Part shown: piece by piece, positions 38,721-46,378 of the stretch
How the letters are laid out: each line of letters begins with the position of its first letter
How positions within the stretch are numbered: position 1 is the stretch's first letter
Assembly: GCA_029259015.1 (NCBI GenBank)
Contig: JAPDJQ010000059.1
Location: forward strand, 1 to 46,378
Direction of reading: 5' to 3'
DNA from: Thermoplasmatota archaeon
Lineage (GTDB): Archaea; Thermoplasmatota; E2; UBA202; JdFR-43
DNA length: 46,378 bases
Translations under genes and position numbers: made by a program
The notes under the pieces: model-generated
Database searches by the model: none
What the model saw: the letters and a program-made list of their open reading frames with translations, nothing else
What the model was told of the DNA's origin: nothing

Positions 38721-41030
38721 ATGGAAAAGGAGATGGAGGCGTTAGAACATATTCAGAAATTGGCAGCGGAGGCAAAGAAATATAATGAAAGGCGTATGGT
38801 AGTTTTAGCTGGCAGTAGGGAAAAAAGTTTTCATATTCTCTTTTCTTTTCTTGCAGATTATAATGGCAAGATTGCTCTCCTTTCTTCATTAGAGATGAAA
38901 TTTAATGGAATAGATTGTTTCCATTTAAAGGATTCAAGCAAACTGCTTGGCACCACTTATGACATTCTAATTTTGGACATATATCATTCCCTGCAGCCAT
39001 CTGATGTTGGCAAGTTATATGGCATAGTAAAAGGAGGAGGATTAATTTTTCTCATAACCCCAAAGCTTGAGGAATGGAAGGAAATGGTTAATAGATATCA
39101 TCTTCGCCTGCTTACGCCCCCTTATAAGGAGAAGGATATAAGGAAGAATTTTATTCCGTGGTTTGTTGAGAAGTTAAAGCAGCATAATGGTATAGCAATA
39201 ATTGAGGATGGCATTGTAATAAAAAGTGGCTTATATAAGAGCAAGAAGGAAAAAAGGAAAAAGCCTGTTCTGCCAGAAAAAAGAGAGTTTAATGACATTG
39301 CTTACAAAGTTGCCATAACTCAAGATCAGGTGGATTTCATAAAATGCTTGGAAGAAATGATAGAAAAGCCAAATCCAACGACTGCAGTGGTTTTGAAAGC
39401 TAACAGGGGCAGAGGAAAATCAAGCGCCATTGGCATTGCATTGCCTGCTTTAATAGAAAAGCTTCTTGAATATAAGAAGAGCATGTATGTCATGCTTGTA
39501 GCTCCTGATATAAAAAATGTTCAGGAAATTTTCAAGTTTGCAGAGTTAGTATGGAAAAAAATGGGACAGAAGCCAAATAAAAGAAAGGCAGGAGGAGATG
39601 CTGTTGCTCTACATTTAAACAATGTAACTATCGAATATTTCAAACCGTTGAATGCAATAGAAAAATATGCTGATTTAATTGTTGTGGACGAAGCAGCTTC
39701 CATCCCACCTAATATATTGCTCAACTTCACCAAAAACTCCAACAGGATAATTTATTCTTCAACAGTGCATGGCTATGAAGGAGCAGGCAGAAGTTTTTCA
39801 ATAAGATTTTTGAAACGCCTCAAATCAATGAATATAAAGCTGATAGAATTTGAAATGGAAGAGCCGATTCGCTATAGCAAATATGACCCTATAGAAAAAT
39901 GGGCTTTTGATACCTTGCTTTTGGATGCGGAAGCAGCAGAAGTTAAAGAAGTTGATTTGAGTAAAGTCGTATATGAAAAAATTCAGATGGAAAATATTTT
40001 GCAACAGGAGGAAAAACTTCGTCAGTTCTTCGGCATTCTCATTTTAGCTCATTACAAAAACAACCCCAATGATTTGGCAATATTATGTGATGCCCCCAAT
40101 CAGATGGCTCGCGCTTTAAGTTATGAAGGCAAAATAATTTGTTCCATGCAGCTTGCTCTGGAAGGAAATATGAGCAAAGAGGACTGCCATCGCCTCTATT
40201 ATGAAAGCTCAATGATTCCAGGCAATGTTCTCCCGCAAATAATGATAAGACATTATCGCAAGAAAAAGCTTGGACAATACAAAGGAATGAGAGTTGTTAG
40301 AATAGCAGTTCATCCTGATTTATTTAGGCATGGAATAGGCTCAAAGGCATTGGAAAATGTTATAGAGGAAGCAAGAGGAATGCAGCTTGATTATGTGGGG
40401 GCAAGCTTCGGCGCCACAGTCTCATTACTCAAATTCTGGATGAAAAATGGGTTTTTGCCGATGCATATGACAACAAGCATGAATGAAGTCAGTGCAGAAT
40501 ATTCTGTTGCTGTCATAAAGCCATTAAATGAAAAATTTGAAAAAGAATTGAGAGAGATGAGGAAAGAATTCATGAAAAGGTTCATGTACTGGCTTATTGA
40601 GCCTTTGCGTGATTTAAACAGCAGGGTTGCTTTAATGATTTTAGATTCATATGAAGGAGAGGAAATTGATTTAGGCATAGATGAAAAAGAGTTGAGTAGG
40701 CTGCTGGCATATATATGGAAGGCTGGCCTGACTTACAAAACAGTAAAAGATTGCTTATTCAAGTTATCATATAATTTCTTCCTCAGCAACAGGAAAAAAA
40801 TTTTAAATGAGGAAGAGAGATTACTCCTGCTTACAAAGAATCTGCAGTGCAAAAGCTGGGATAGGGTTGCCAATATAATGGGCAAAAATGAAGAGAAATG
40901 TAAGGAAATGCTGATTGAAGTTGTCAAAAAAATTGTAAATGAATTTTATGGTGATAAAGATGAAGTGCTTGAATTTCAAAAAGAAGTACAAAAGTTTGCT
41001 GAAAGAAGGGAAGAAAGTAGCAACGCTTAG
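38721..41030 (+). CDS. tmcA: tRNA(Met) cytidine acetyltransferase TmcA (Kre33/NAT10 family)
   Basis: RNA-helicase-like P-loop ANRGRGKSSAIGI, IVVDEAASIPP, GNAT motif VHPDLFRHGIGSKALE. Confidence 0.95.
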   Translation: MEKEMEALEHIQKLAAEAKKYNERRMVVLAGSREKSFHILFSFLADYNGKIALLSSLEMKFNGIDCFHLKDSSKLLGTTYDILILDIYHSLQPSDVGKLYGIVKGGGLIFLITPKLEEWKEMVNRYHLRLLTPPYKEKDIRKNFIPWFVEKLKQHNGIAIIEDGIVIKSGLYKSKKEKRKKPVLPEKREFNDIAYKVAITQDQVDFIKCLEEMIEKPNPTTAVVLKANRGRGKSSAIGIALPALIEKLLEYKKSMYVMLVAPDIKNVQEIFKFAELVWKKMGQKPNKRKAGGDAVALHLNNVTIEYFKPLNAIEKYADLIVVDEAASIPPNILLNFTKNSNRIIYSSTVHGYEGAGRSFSIRFLKRLKSMNIKLIEFEMEEPIRYSKYDPIEKWAFDTLLLDAEAAEVKEVDLSKVVYEKIQMENILQQEEKLRQFFGILILAHYKNNPNDLAILCDAPNQMARALSYEGKIICSMQLALEGNMSKEDCHRLYYESSMIPGNVLPQIMIRHYRKKKLGQYKGMRVVRIAVHPDLFRHGIGSKALENVIEEARGMQLDYVGASFGATVSLLKFWMKNGFLPMHMTTSMNEVSAEYSVAVIKPLNEKFEKELREMRKEFMKRFMYWLIEPLRDLNSRVALMILDSYEGEEIDLGIDEKELSRLLAYIWKAGLTYKTVKDCLFKLSYNFFLSNRKKILNEEERLLLLTKNLQCKSWDRVANIMGKNEEKCKEMLIEVVKKIVNEFYGDKDEVLEFQKEVQKFAERREESSNA

Positions 41031-41295
41031 AATGGGGACAAAAAATTATAAAAAGGATGAAATAGTGAAGATAATAGCGGGAGGAGAATATATAGGCAAA
41101 GCTCGAATTGTTGAAGTGAGGCAGATTCCCTGGAAAGAAATTAACAGAAAAGATGTCCTTATGGAAGGAATGAAAAGGAAAAAAGATTTGGAAAAAGAGC
41201 TTAAAGCCATATATGGAAAATTTGGAAAAAATAGAGTATTTACACAAATAGTGTTTGAGATAATAGGTGATGAAAATGGAGGAGGCAAAGTTTGA
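40960..41295 (+). CDS. ASCH/PUA-like domain protein
   Basis: MKCLNFKKKYKSLLKEGKKVATLRMGTKNYKKDEIVKIIAGGEYIGKARIVEV; overlaps tmcA 3' end by about 71 nt. Confidence 0.75.
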   Translation: MKCLNFKKKYKSLLKEGKKVATLRMGTKNYKKDEIVKIIAGGEYIGKARIVEVRQIPWKEINRKDVLMEGMKRKKDLEKELKAIYGKFGKNRVFTQIVFEIIGDENGGGKV

Positions 41296-42607
41296 AAGAA
41301 TAGGAAGCCACTCTCATATTACCGGCTTAGGTTTGGAAGGAAGAAAAGCAAAATTTGTTGGCGATGGCCTAGTAGGGCAAACAGAGGCGAGGGAGGCAGC
41401 TGGCATAATTGTTGATATGGTGAAAAAGGGCAGATTTGCAGGAAGAGCTATTTTACTTGCTGGTCCACCTGGAACAGGCAAAACAGCAATAGCAGTGGGC
41501 ATAGCCAAAGAACTTGGCAGGGATGTCCCTTTTGTTTCTATCTCTGGCTCAGAAATTTATTCTGCAGAAATGAAGAAGACAGAATTTTTAATGCAGGCAT
41601 TGAGAAAAGCTATAGGAGTAAGAATACATGAAATGCGAAAAATTTACGAAGGAGAGGTAACAACTCTTGATATCCAAACAGTGCCACATCCATACAATCC
41701 ATATCAGCAAGTGCCCAAATCAGCTACACTTGGCTTAAAAACAAAGGATGAGGAAAAGCAATTTAAGGTGGATGAAACTTTTGCTCAATATTTAATTCAG
41801 CAGAATGTAGAAGTAGGTGATGTTATCCAAATAGATGCTGATTCTGGGAGAATAGTTAAGCTTGGAAAAACAAAAGAAGCTTTGAAAAAGGAAAGTATGG
41901 ATTTGCATGTTAAAGATGCAGTTGAATTGCCAGAGGGAAGCATTGTCAAGGAAAAAGAATTTGTCTATGTTCTTTCATTGCATGATTTGGATGCAGCGAC
42001 ATCAAGGAGAGGAAGTTTCTTTAGCTTATTCTTTGGTGGAAAAGAAGAAATAACAAATGAAACGAGGCAGGAAGTTGATGAAATGGTCAAGAAATGGGTT
42101 GATGAGGGAAGAGCAGAGATTATACCAGGTGTTTTATTTATTGATGAGGTACATATGTTGGATATAGAAGCATTTGCATTTTTAAACAGAGCAATGGAAT
42201 CTGATCTGGCACCAATTATTATTCTTGCTTCCAACAGAGGAATGGCAAGGATAAGAGGAACGGATATAAATTCTCCTCATGGTGTTCCTTTGGATTTCAT
42301 TGACAGGCTGCTCATAATAACAACTAAACCATATAACAGGGATGAAATTAAGAAAATTCTGGAAATACGCTTGAAAGAAGAAAAAGTGCAAATGGAAAAG
42401 GATGCTCTGGAATACTTAACAGAGATAGGAGTGAAAGCATCGTTGCGATATGCTGTCCAGCTAATAGCGCCTGCATCAAACATTGCCTCATATCATAAAA
42501 GGGAAAAGATAACAAGGGAAGACATTGAAGAAGCTGAAAAGCTATTTGTTGATGTCAAAAAATCAATGAAATATCTGAAAGAATATGAGGAAATGATGCT
42601 GGGTTGA
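41270..42607 (+). CDS. TIP49/RuvB-like AAA+ ATPase (RuvBL family)
   Basis: SHSHITGLGL, LLAGPPGTGKTAIAVGIAKELG, VLFIDEVHMLDIEAFAFLNRAMES, SPHGVPLDFIDRLLII. Confidence 0.95.
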   Translation: MKMEEAKFERIGSHSHITGLGLEGRKAKFVGDGLVGQTEAREAAGIIVDMVKKGRFAGRAILLAGPPGTGKTAIAVGIAKELGRDVPFVSISGSEIYSAEMKKTEFLMQALRKAIGVRIHEMRKIYEGEVTTLDIQTVPHPYNPYQQVPKSATLGLKTKDEEKQFKVDETFAQYLIQQNVEVGDVIQIDADSGRIVKLGKTKEALKKESMDLHVKDAVELPEGSIVKEKEFVYVLSLHDLDAATSRRGSFFSLFFGGKEEITNETRQEVDEMVKKWVDEGRAEIIPGVLFIDEVHMLDIEAFAFLNRAMESDLAPIIILASNRGMARIRGTDINSPHGVPLDFIDRLLIITTKPYNRDEIKKILEIRLKEEKVQMEKDALEYLTEIGVKASLRYAVQLIAPASNIASYHKREKITREDIEEAEKLFVDVKKSMKYLKEYEEMMLG

Positions 42608-42610
42608 ACA

Positions 42611-43153
42611 ATGAAAAATGAAGAAAAGATTAAGCTCAGTAAACTCATGTGTTATATTTTACGGCATGCTCCATGGGAATTTGGTATAAAGCCAGATAAA
42701 ACTGGCTTCGTTGAGCTGCATTCGCTCCTTTCCGCCGTTAAGGAAGTTTATCCATGGGTTACAGAGAAAGATGTGAGGATAGTAGCTGAAAGCGATGAAA
42801 AAGACAGATATGAAATTAAAGGTAATAAAATAAGGGCTCGTTATGGCCATAGCTACAGCGTTATCCTTGATCATAAGGAAGATAAAGACAGCAAAATTCT
42901 CTATCACGGCACTGCATATAAAAATCTGGAAGGCATTCTGAAGGAGGGTATTAAGCCCATGAAAAGACAATTTGTGCATTTAACAATAAACAAGGAAGAT
43001 GCTCATAGAACGGCTCTAAGACATGATAAAAAAGTAGTTATTCTTTTGATAGATGCTGATTGTCTGAGGAAGAAAGACCTCAAGATTTACAGGGCTGGGA
43101 GAATAGTTAGGCTAGTAAAGTATGTTCCTCCAGATTGCATTAAATACCCATAA
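42611..43153 (+). CDS. kptA: RNA 2'-phosphotransferase Tpt1/KptA
   Basis: [43 protein letters not shown]. Confidence 0.95.
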   Translation: MKNEEKIKLSKLMCYILRHAPWEFGIKPDKTGFVELHSLLSAVKEVYPWVTEKDVRIVAESDEKDRYEIKGNKIRARYGHSYSVILDHKEDKDSKILYHGTAYKNLEGILKEGIKPMKRQFVHLTINKEDAHRTALRHDKKVVILLIDADCLRKKDLKIYRAGRIVRLVKYVPPDCIKYP

Positions 43154-43161
43154 TCTTTTTA

Positions 43162-43176
43162 TATTACACTGTAATA
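43162..43176. promoter_or_regulatory. 15-bp palindrome TATTAC-ACT-GTAATA, putative operator
   Basis: Perfect inverted repeat 5 nt before ATG at 43182; matches a second copy at 45484. Confidence 0.7.
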
Positions 43177-43181
43177 CCATC

Positions 43182-44330
43182 ATGGAAGCTTTGGGAGATA
43201 AAAAGGGTGTGTTGAAGAGCATAATAAAACAGTTGCATCAGGGTGCAAGTATTGAAGAAGTCAGAGAAAAAGCAAAAGAAATTTTAAAGGACTTAACACC
43301 TGCAGAAATAGCAGAAGTAGAACAGGAACTGGTTAAAGAAGGCATATCAAGAGAAGAAATTCAAAAACTATGTGACATTCATTTAGAGATTTTTAAAGAG
43401 GCAGTTGAGAAAAAAGCAATTTCATTGCCAGAATGGCATCCCTTGTATATATTAATGGAGGAACATAAAATTTTGCTTGAATTTGCTGAAAAGTTGAATA
43501 AAGCAGCAAACGAAAATGATGCTGAGAGGGTTGACAAAATAGTGCACCATTTGAAAGAGGCTGAAAAGCATTATCTGAGGGAGGAGAATGTTTTATTTCC
43601 TTACATAGAAAAGCACGGCATAACGGAGCCTCCTGCCATTATGTGGATGGAACACGATAAAATAAGAGAGATGAAAAAGAAAATTTATGAATTTGCAGAA
43701 AAGAAAGATTTTGAAAGGTTGAAGGAAATGGCTATTGCTCTGCAAAAAATGCTATCTAGCCATTTCTATAAGGAAAATAATGTGCTTTTCCCAACAGCTT
43801 TAAAGGTAATGGATGAAGAAGAATGGAAAGATATTAGGCAGCAATTTGATGAAATTGGATATTGTTGCTTCACACCTCCAGTGAAAAAGATTGAATATGA
43901 GGAAAAACCATGTGAGGAAAAAGAAGGTGTGATTAATTTTGAAACAGGAAGTTTATCAAAAGAAGAACTTGAGGCTATGCTGAATACACTGCCAGTTGAT
44001 ATTACTTTCGTGGATAAAGATGATACTGTCAGATATTTCAGTCAGTCAAAGGATAGAATTTTTGTGAGGACAAAAGCCATAATAGGCAGGAAAGTGCAGA
44101 ATTGTCATCCAGGCAAAAGCGTTCATATTGTAAACAAAATATTAGAGGAATTTAAAAAAGGAAATAGAGATAAAGCAGAATTTTGGCTCGATATGAATGG
44201 AAGAAAAATATACATAAGATATTTTGCAGTCAGGAAAAATGGCGAGTATATTGGCATAATAGAAGTTACGCAGGATATAACAGATATAAAGAAGATAGAG
44301 GGAGAAAAGAGATTGCTTGACTGGGAATGA
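43182..44330 (+). CDS. DUF438-like protein with hemerythrin HHE and C-terminal PAS domain
   Basis: HPLYILMEEHKILLEF, HHLKEAEKHYLREENVLFPYIEKHG, EHDKIREMKKKI, PAS LPVDITFVDKDDTVRYFSQSKDRIF; start 43182 rather than track start 43122. Confidence 0.9.
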   Translation: MEALGDKKGVLKSIIKQLHQGASIEEVREKAKEILKDLTPAEIAEVEQELVKEGISREEIQKLCDIHLEIFKEAVEKKAISLPEWHPLYILMEEHKILLEFAEKLNKAANENDAERVDKIVHHLKEAEKHYLREENVLFPYIEKHGITEPPAIMWMEHDKIREMKKKIYEFAEKKDFERLKEMAIALQKMLSSHFYKENNVLFPTALKVMDEEEWKDIRQQFDEIGYCCFTPPVKKIEYEEKPCEEKEGVINFETGSLSKEELEAMLNTLPVDITFVDKDDTVRYFSQSKDRIFVRTKAIIGRKVQNCHPGKSVHIVNKILEEFKKGNRDKAEFWLDMNGRKIYIRYFAVRKNGEYIGIIEVTQDITDIKKIEGEKRLLDWE

Positions 44331-45475
44331 TTGAAGAAATAGTTGAACTATGGCTAGATATATCGCCCTATCTTTTATTGGGTATGTTCATAGCAGGATT
44401 GCTTCATATTTATCTGGGCAGTCCATTTATTAAAAAACATCTGGGTGGAGGTAAAAAGAGTATATTTAAAGCCAGCCTGCTTGGTGTTCCATTGCCTGTA
44501 TGTTCATGCGGAGTAATACCAATAGCAACATCCTTGCATGAAGAAGGAGCAAGTAAAAGCGCCACACTCTCGTTTCTTGTTTCAACACCTACAACAGGCG
44601 TTGATTCAATTCTTGCCACATACTCTCTACTTGGCCCTTTATTTGCTATTTTTCGCCCTTTTTTTGCATTCTTTGCAGGCATTTTTACTGGCTTTGTGAA
44701 TTACATGATTGAAGGAGATGGAAAAGAGATAAAAGAACATAAACATGAGGAGGAAAGAAAGAGCTTTTTAGATGGGCTAAAATATGCTTTTCTTGAATTG
44801 CCTGAAGATATGGGAAAATGGCTTGTGATAGGTGTTATCGCAGGAGGAATAATAGCCTCTATACCTTTTCAGATAAAAGCTTCATATCCATATGACATGT
44901 TTGCAGCTCTCGCCATTTCATTGCCTCTCTATGTGTGTGCTACAGGCTCCATTCCAATAGCAACAGCCCTCATTACAAAAGGATTCTCTCCTGGATCTGC
45001 TCTCGTTTTTTTAATAGCTGGTCCTGCAACCAATACAATAACTTTATCTTTTGTTAGATATAAGCTTGGCAGGAGAAGTTTCTTTATATATTTGTTTTCC
45101 ATTATAACACTTTCTTTATTTGCTGGCATAACATTCAATTTTATATGGGATTACTGGCAAAACATAGCCACACTCACCTTCATGCCACCGTACTGGATTA
45201 AACTATTATCTGGCATTATACTTGCAGCATTGATTGGCAGGGCTTTAATAGCTCCTTTCTTAGAAAAGAAAATGGAAATGACAGAGATTCTATTTGTGCC
45301 AGATATGCATTGTCGAAACTGTAAAGCAACAATAGAAAAAGAATTGAGAAAGAAAGGCATAAAAAATTTTTATGTCTCCCTGGAGAAAAAATCTGTTGGC
45401 TTGCTAAATCCGGAAGACAGAGAAAAAGCAATTGATGCAATAAAAAGAGCAGGATATAAAATAGAGAAGCCGTAA
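44327..45475 (+). CDS. Permease (SO_0444/DUF318-like metal efflux family) with C-terminal HMA domain
   Basis: PVCSCGVIPIATSLHEEGASKSATLSFLVSTPTTGVDS; C-terminal DMHCRNCKATIEKELRKKGIKNFYVSLEKK; ATGA overlap with upstream gene. Confidence 0.88.
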   Translation: MIEEIVELWLDISPYLLLGMFIAGLLHIYLGSPFIKKHLGGGKKSIFKASLLGVPLPVCSCGVIPIATSLHEEGASKSATLSFLVSTPTTGVDSILATYSLLGPLFAIFRPFFAFFAGIFTGFVNYMIEGDGKEIKEHKHEEERKSFLDGLKYAFLELPEDMGKWLVIGVIAGGIIASIPFQIKASYPYDMFAALAISLPLYVCATGSIPIATALITKGFSPGSALVFLIAGPATNTITLSFVRYKLGRRSFFIYLFSIITLSLFAGITFNFIWDYWQNIATLTFMPPYWIKLLSGIILAALIGRALIAPFLEKKMEMTEILFVPDMHCRNCKATIEKELRKKGIKNFYVSLEKKSVGLLNPEDREKAIDAIKRAGYKIEKP

Positions 45476-45483
45476 AGCATATA

Positions 45484-45498
45484 TATTACGCCGTAATA
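45484..45498. promoter_or_regulatory. 15-bp palindrome TATTAC-GCC-GTAATA, putative operator
   Basis: Same half-sites and same 5-nt distance to ATG (45504) as the 43162 copy. Confidence 0.7.
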
Positions 45499-45503
45499 AT
45501 ACT

Positions 45504-45701
45504 ATGAAAGGTATTGCCATTTTTGTTGCTATTGCTATGCTAGCCATACCTTTTGGCAGCATAATAGAAGCTGGAGAAGAAAAAGCTGTTGTCGCCATAA
45601 CCTATTATGGCATCAATGGAATCAGCAAAATAAGGAAGGAGATGAGTATCAATGAAGCGAAAAAATTAATGAAAGAGAGAAAAATAACGCTTTTAATATA
45701 A
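45504..45701 (+). CDS. Small secreted protein (65 aa) or truncated gene, under the second palindrome
   Basis: Signal peptide MKGIAIFVAIAMLAIPFGSIIEA followed by KAVVAITYYGINGISKIRKEMSINEAKKLMKE. Confidence 0.6.
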   Translation: MKGIAIFVAIAMLAIPFGSIIEAGEEKAVVAITYYGINGISKIRKEMSINEAKKLMKERKITLLI

Positions 45702-45889
45702 CTAGGTATCTCTTCTTTAATGCACTTTAGTATAAGTTTGAATCTAAATTTATATTTCGAAGATTTAATCTCACGTAACTGTTTCTTTCGTTCCTCTAAC
45801 TCTTTGTTTCGTTTTTTTAACAAACTGTCAAGCTTATTTAACGAATTATCGAGTTCCTCTAATTCGGTTTCCAGTCTTTGCAAACTCAT
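45605..45889 (-). CDS. Coiled-coil protein with C-terminal TM (function unknown)
   Basis: ETELEELDNSLNKLDSLLKKRNKELEERKKQLREI heptad-like, then hydrophobic tail; tail overlaps the 45504 ORF on the opposite strand. Confidence 0.45.
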   Translation of the reverse strand: MSLQRLETELEELDNSLNKLDSLLKKRNKELEERKKQLREIKSSKYKFRFKLILKCIKEEIPSYIKSVIFLSFINFFASLILISFLILLIPLMP

Positions 45890-45941
45890 TACCCATTACC
45901 AGCTTCTCAAATTATCTAACAAAATTGAACATTTTAAGGAT

Positions 45942-46378
45942 TTAGTTATAATAATACGTGTGTAACTGTTGCAACACATTCGTATTTAAATGAGCTATCC
46001 TCTGTGTAGAAATGCAGACTCTTAATCCGTATTTTCTCCCATGTCTTGTAGATCTTCTATAGCTTCGGAGCATTCCAATTCTTCAGTTTTTCTTCTGGCT
46101 TTGATGAATTCTTGTGCTCATCGAAAACAAATAGGATAAATGGACTTATTTTGAATTTTCTTTTTCTTCGATCTAAAATTTCCCTTGTGATTATGATGGC
46201 TAAATCTCTTATCCTATCAGGATCCGGAATGTTCAATACAATCAATTCTTTTTCGTCAGACTCTAAGCTTTCAAGCAACTCATCAATGGTGATTTCATTT
46301 TTCGCTTTTTCCTTTTCTACAGTTAAAACTTCCATCCAAGACCTTAATGCCTTCGGGATGTCATCCGGTTTATATCTC
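45942..46378 (-). pseudogene. HerA-like (DUF87) ATPase remnant, two frameshifts, continues past right edge
   Basis: Three-frame reading: ...RYKPDDIPKALRSWMEVLTVEKEKA...FILFVFDE / [23 protein letters not shown] / [31 protein letters not shown]. Confidence 0.75.

Noticed and set aside
45720-45965. 81-aa plus-strand Ser/Leu/Phe-rich ORF
   Set aside because: Antisense to the more plausible coiled-coil ORF 45605-45889 on the minus strand.
1-46378. CRISPR arrays, transposases, integrases, toxin-antitoxin pairs, inteins
   Set aside because: No regularly spaced short repeats or corresponding protein motifs seen; atpA is intein-free.

Overview
AT-rich euryarchaeal chromosome segment, possibly Thermoplasmata-like (lineage is inferred from gene content only). 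Housekeeping genes make up most of it: priL-priS, GINS, ahcY, ftsZ-secE-spt5-rpl11, rpoK-rps2, a complete A-type ATP synthase operon (atpHIKECFABD plus an unlisted 51-aa membrane ORF), tRNA-Val(GAC), tmcA, TIP49/RuvB-like, and kptA. About 15 kb on the minus strand (9953-24604) encodes an apparent archaeal cohesin-dockerin surface system. It consists of a 3328-aa Tyr/Trp-rich secreted protein ending in a two-repeat type-I-like dockerin, an 869-aa membrane-anchored protein with two cohesin-like domains and two PKD domains, and a 656-aa secreted protein with one cohesin-like domain. A C25/gingipain-like surface peptidase gene lies between priS and the GINS gene. Other points for follow-up: an in-frame UGA exactly at a zinc-ligand Cys position of a Sir2 gene; two near-identical 15-bp palindromes (TATTAC-N3-GTAATA), each exactly 5 nt upstream of an ATG, flanking a hemerythrin/PAS plus metal-permease operon; a Na+-type ligand signature in the ATPase rotor subunit; and a frameshifted HerA-like pseudogene at the right edge.
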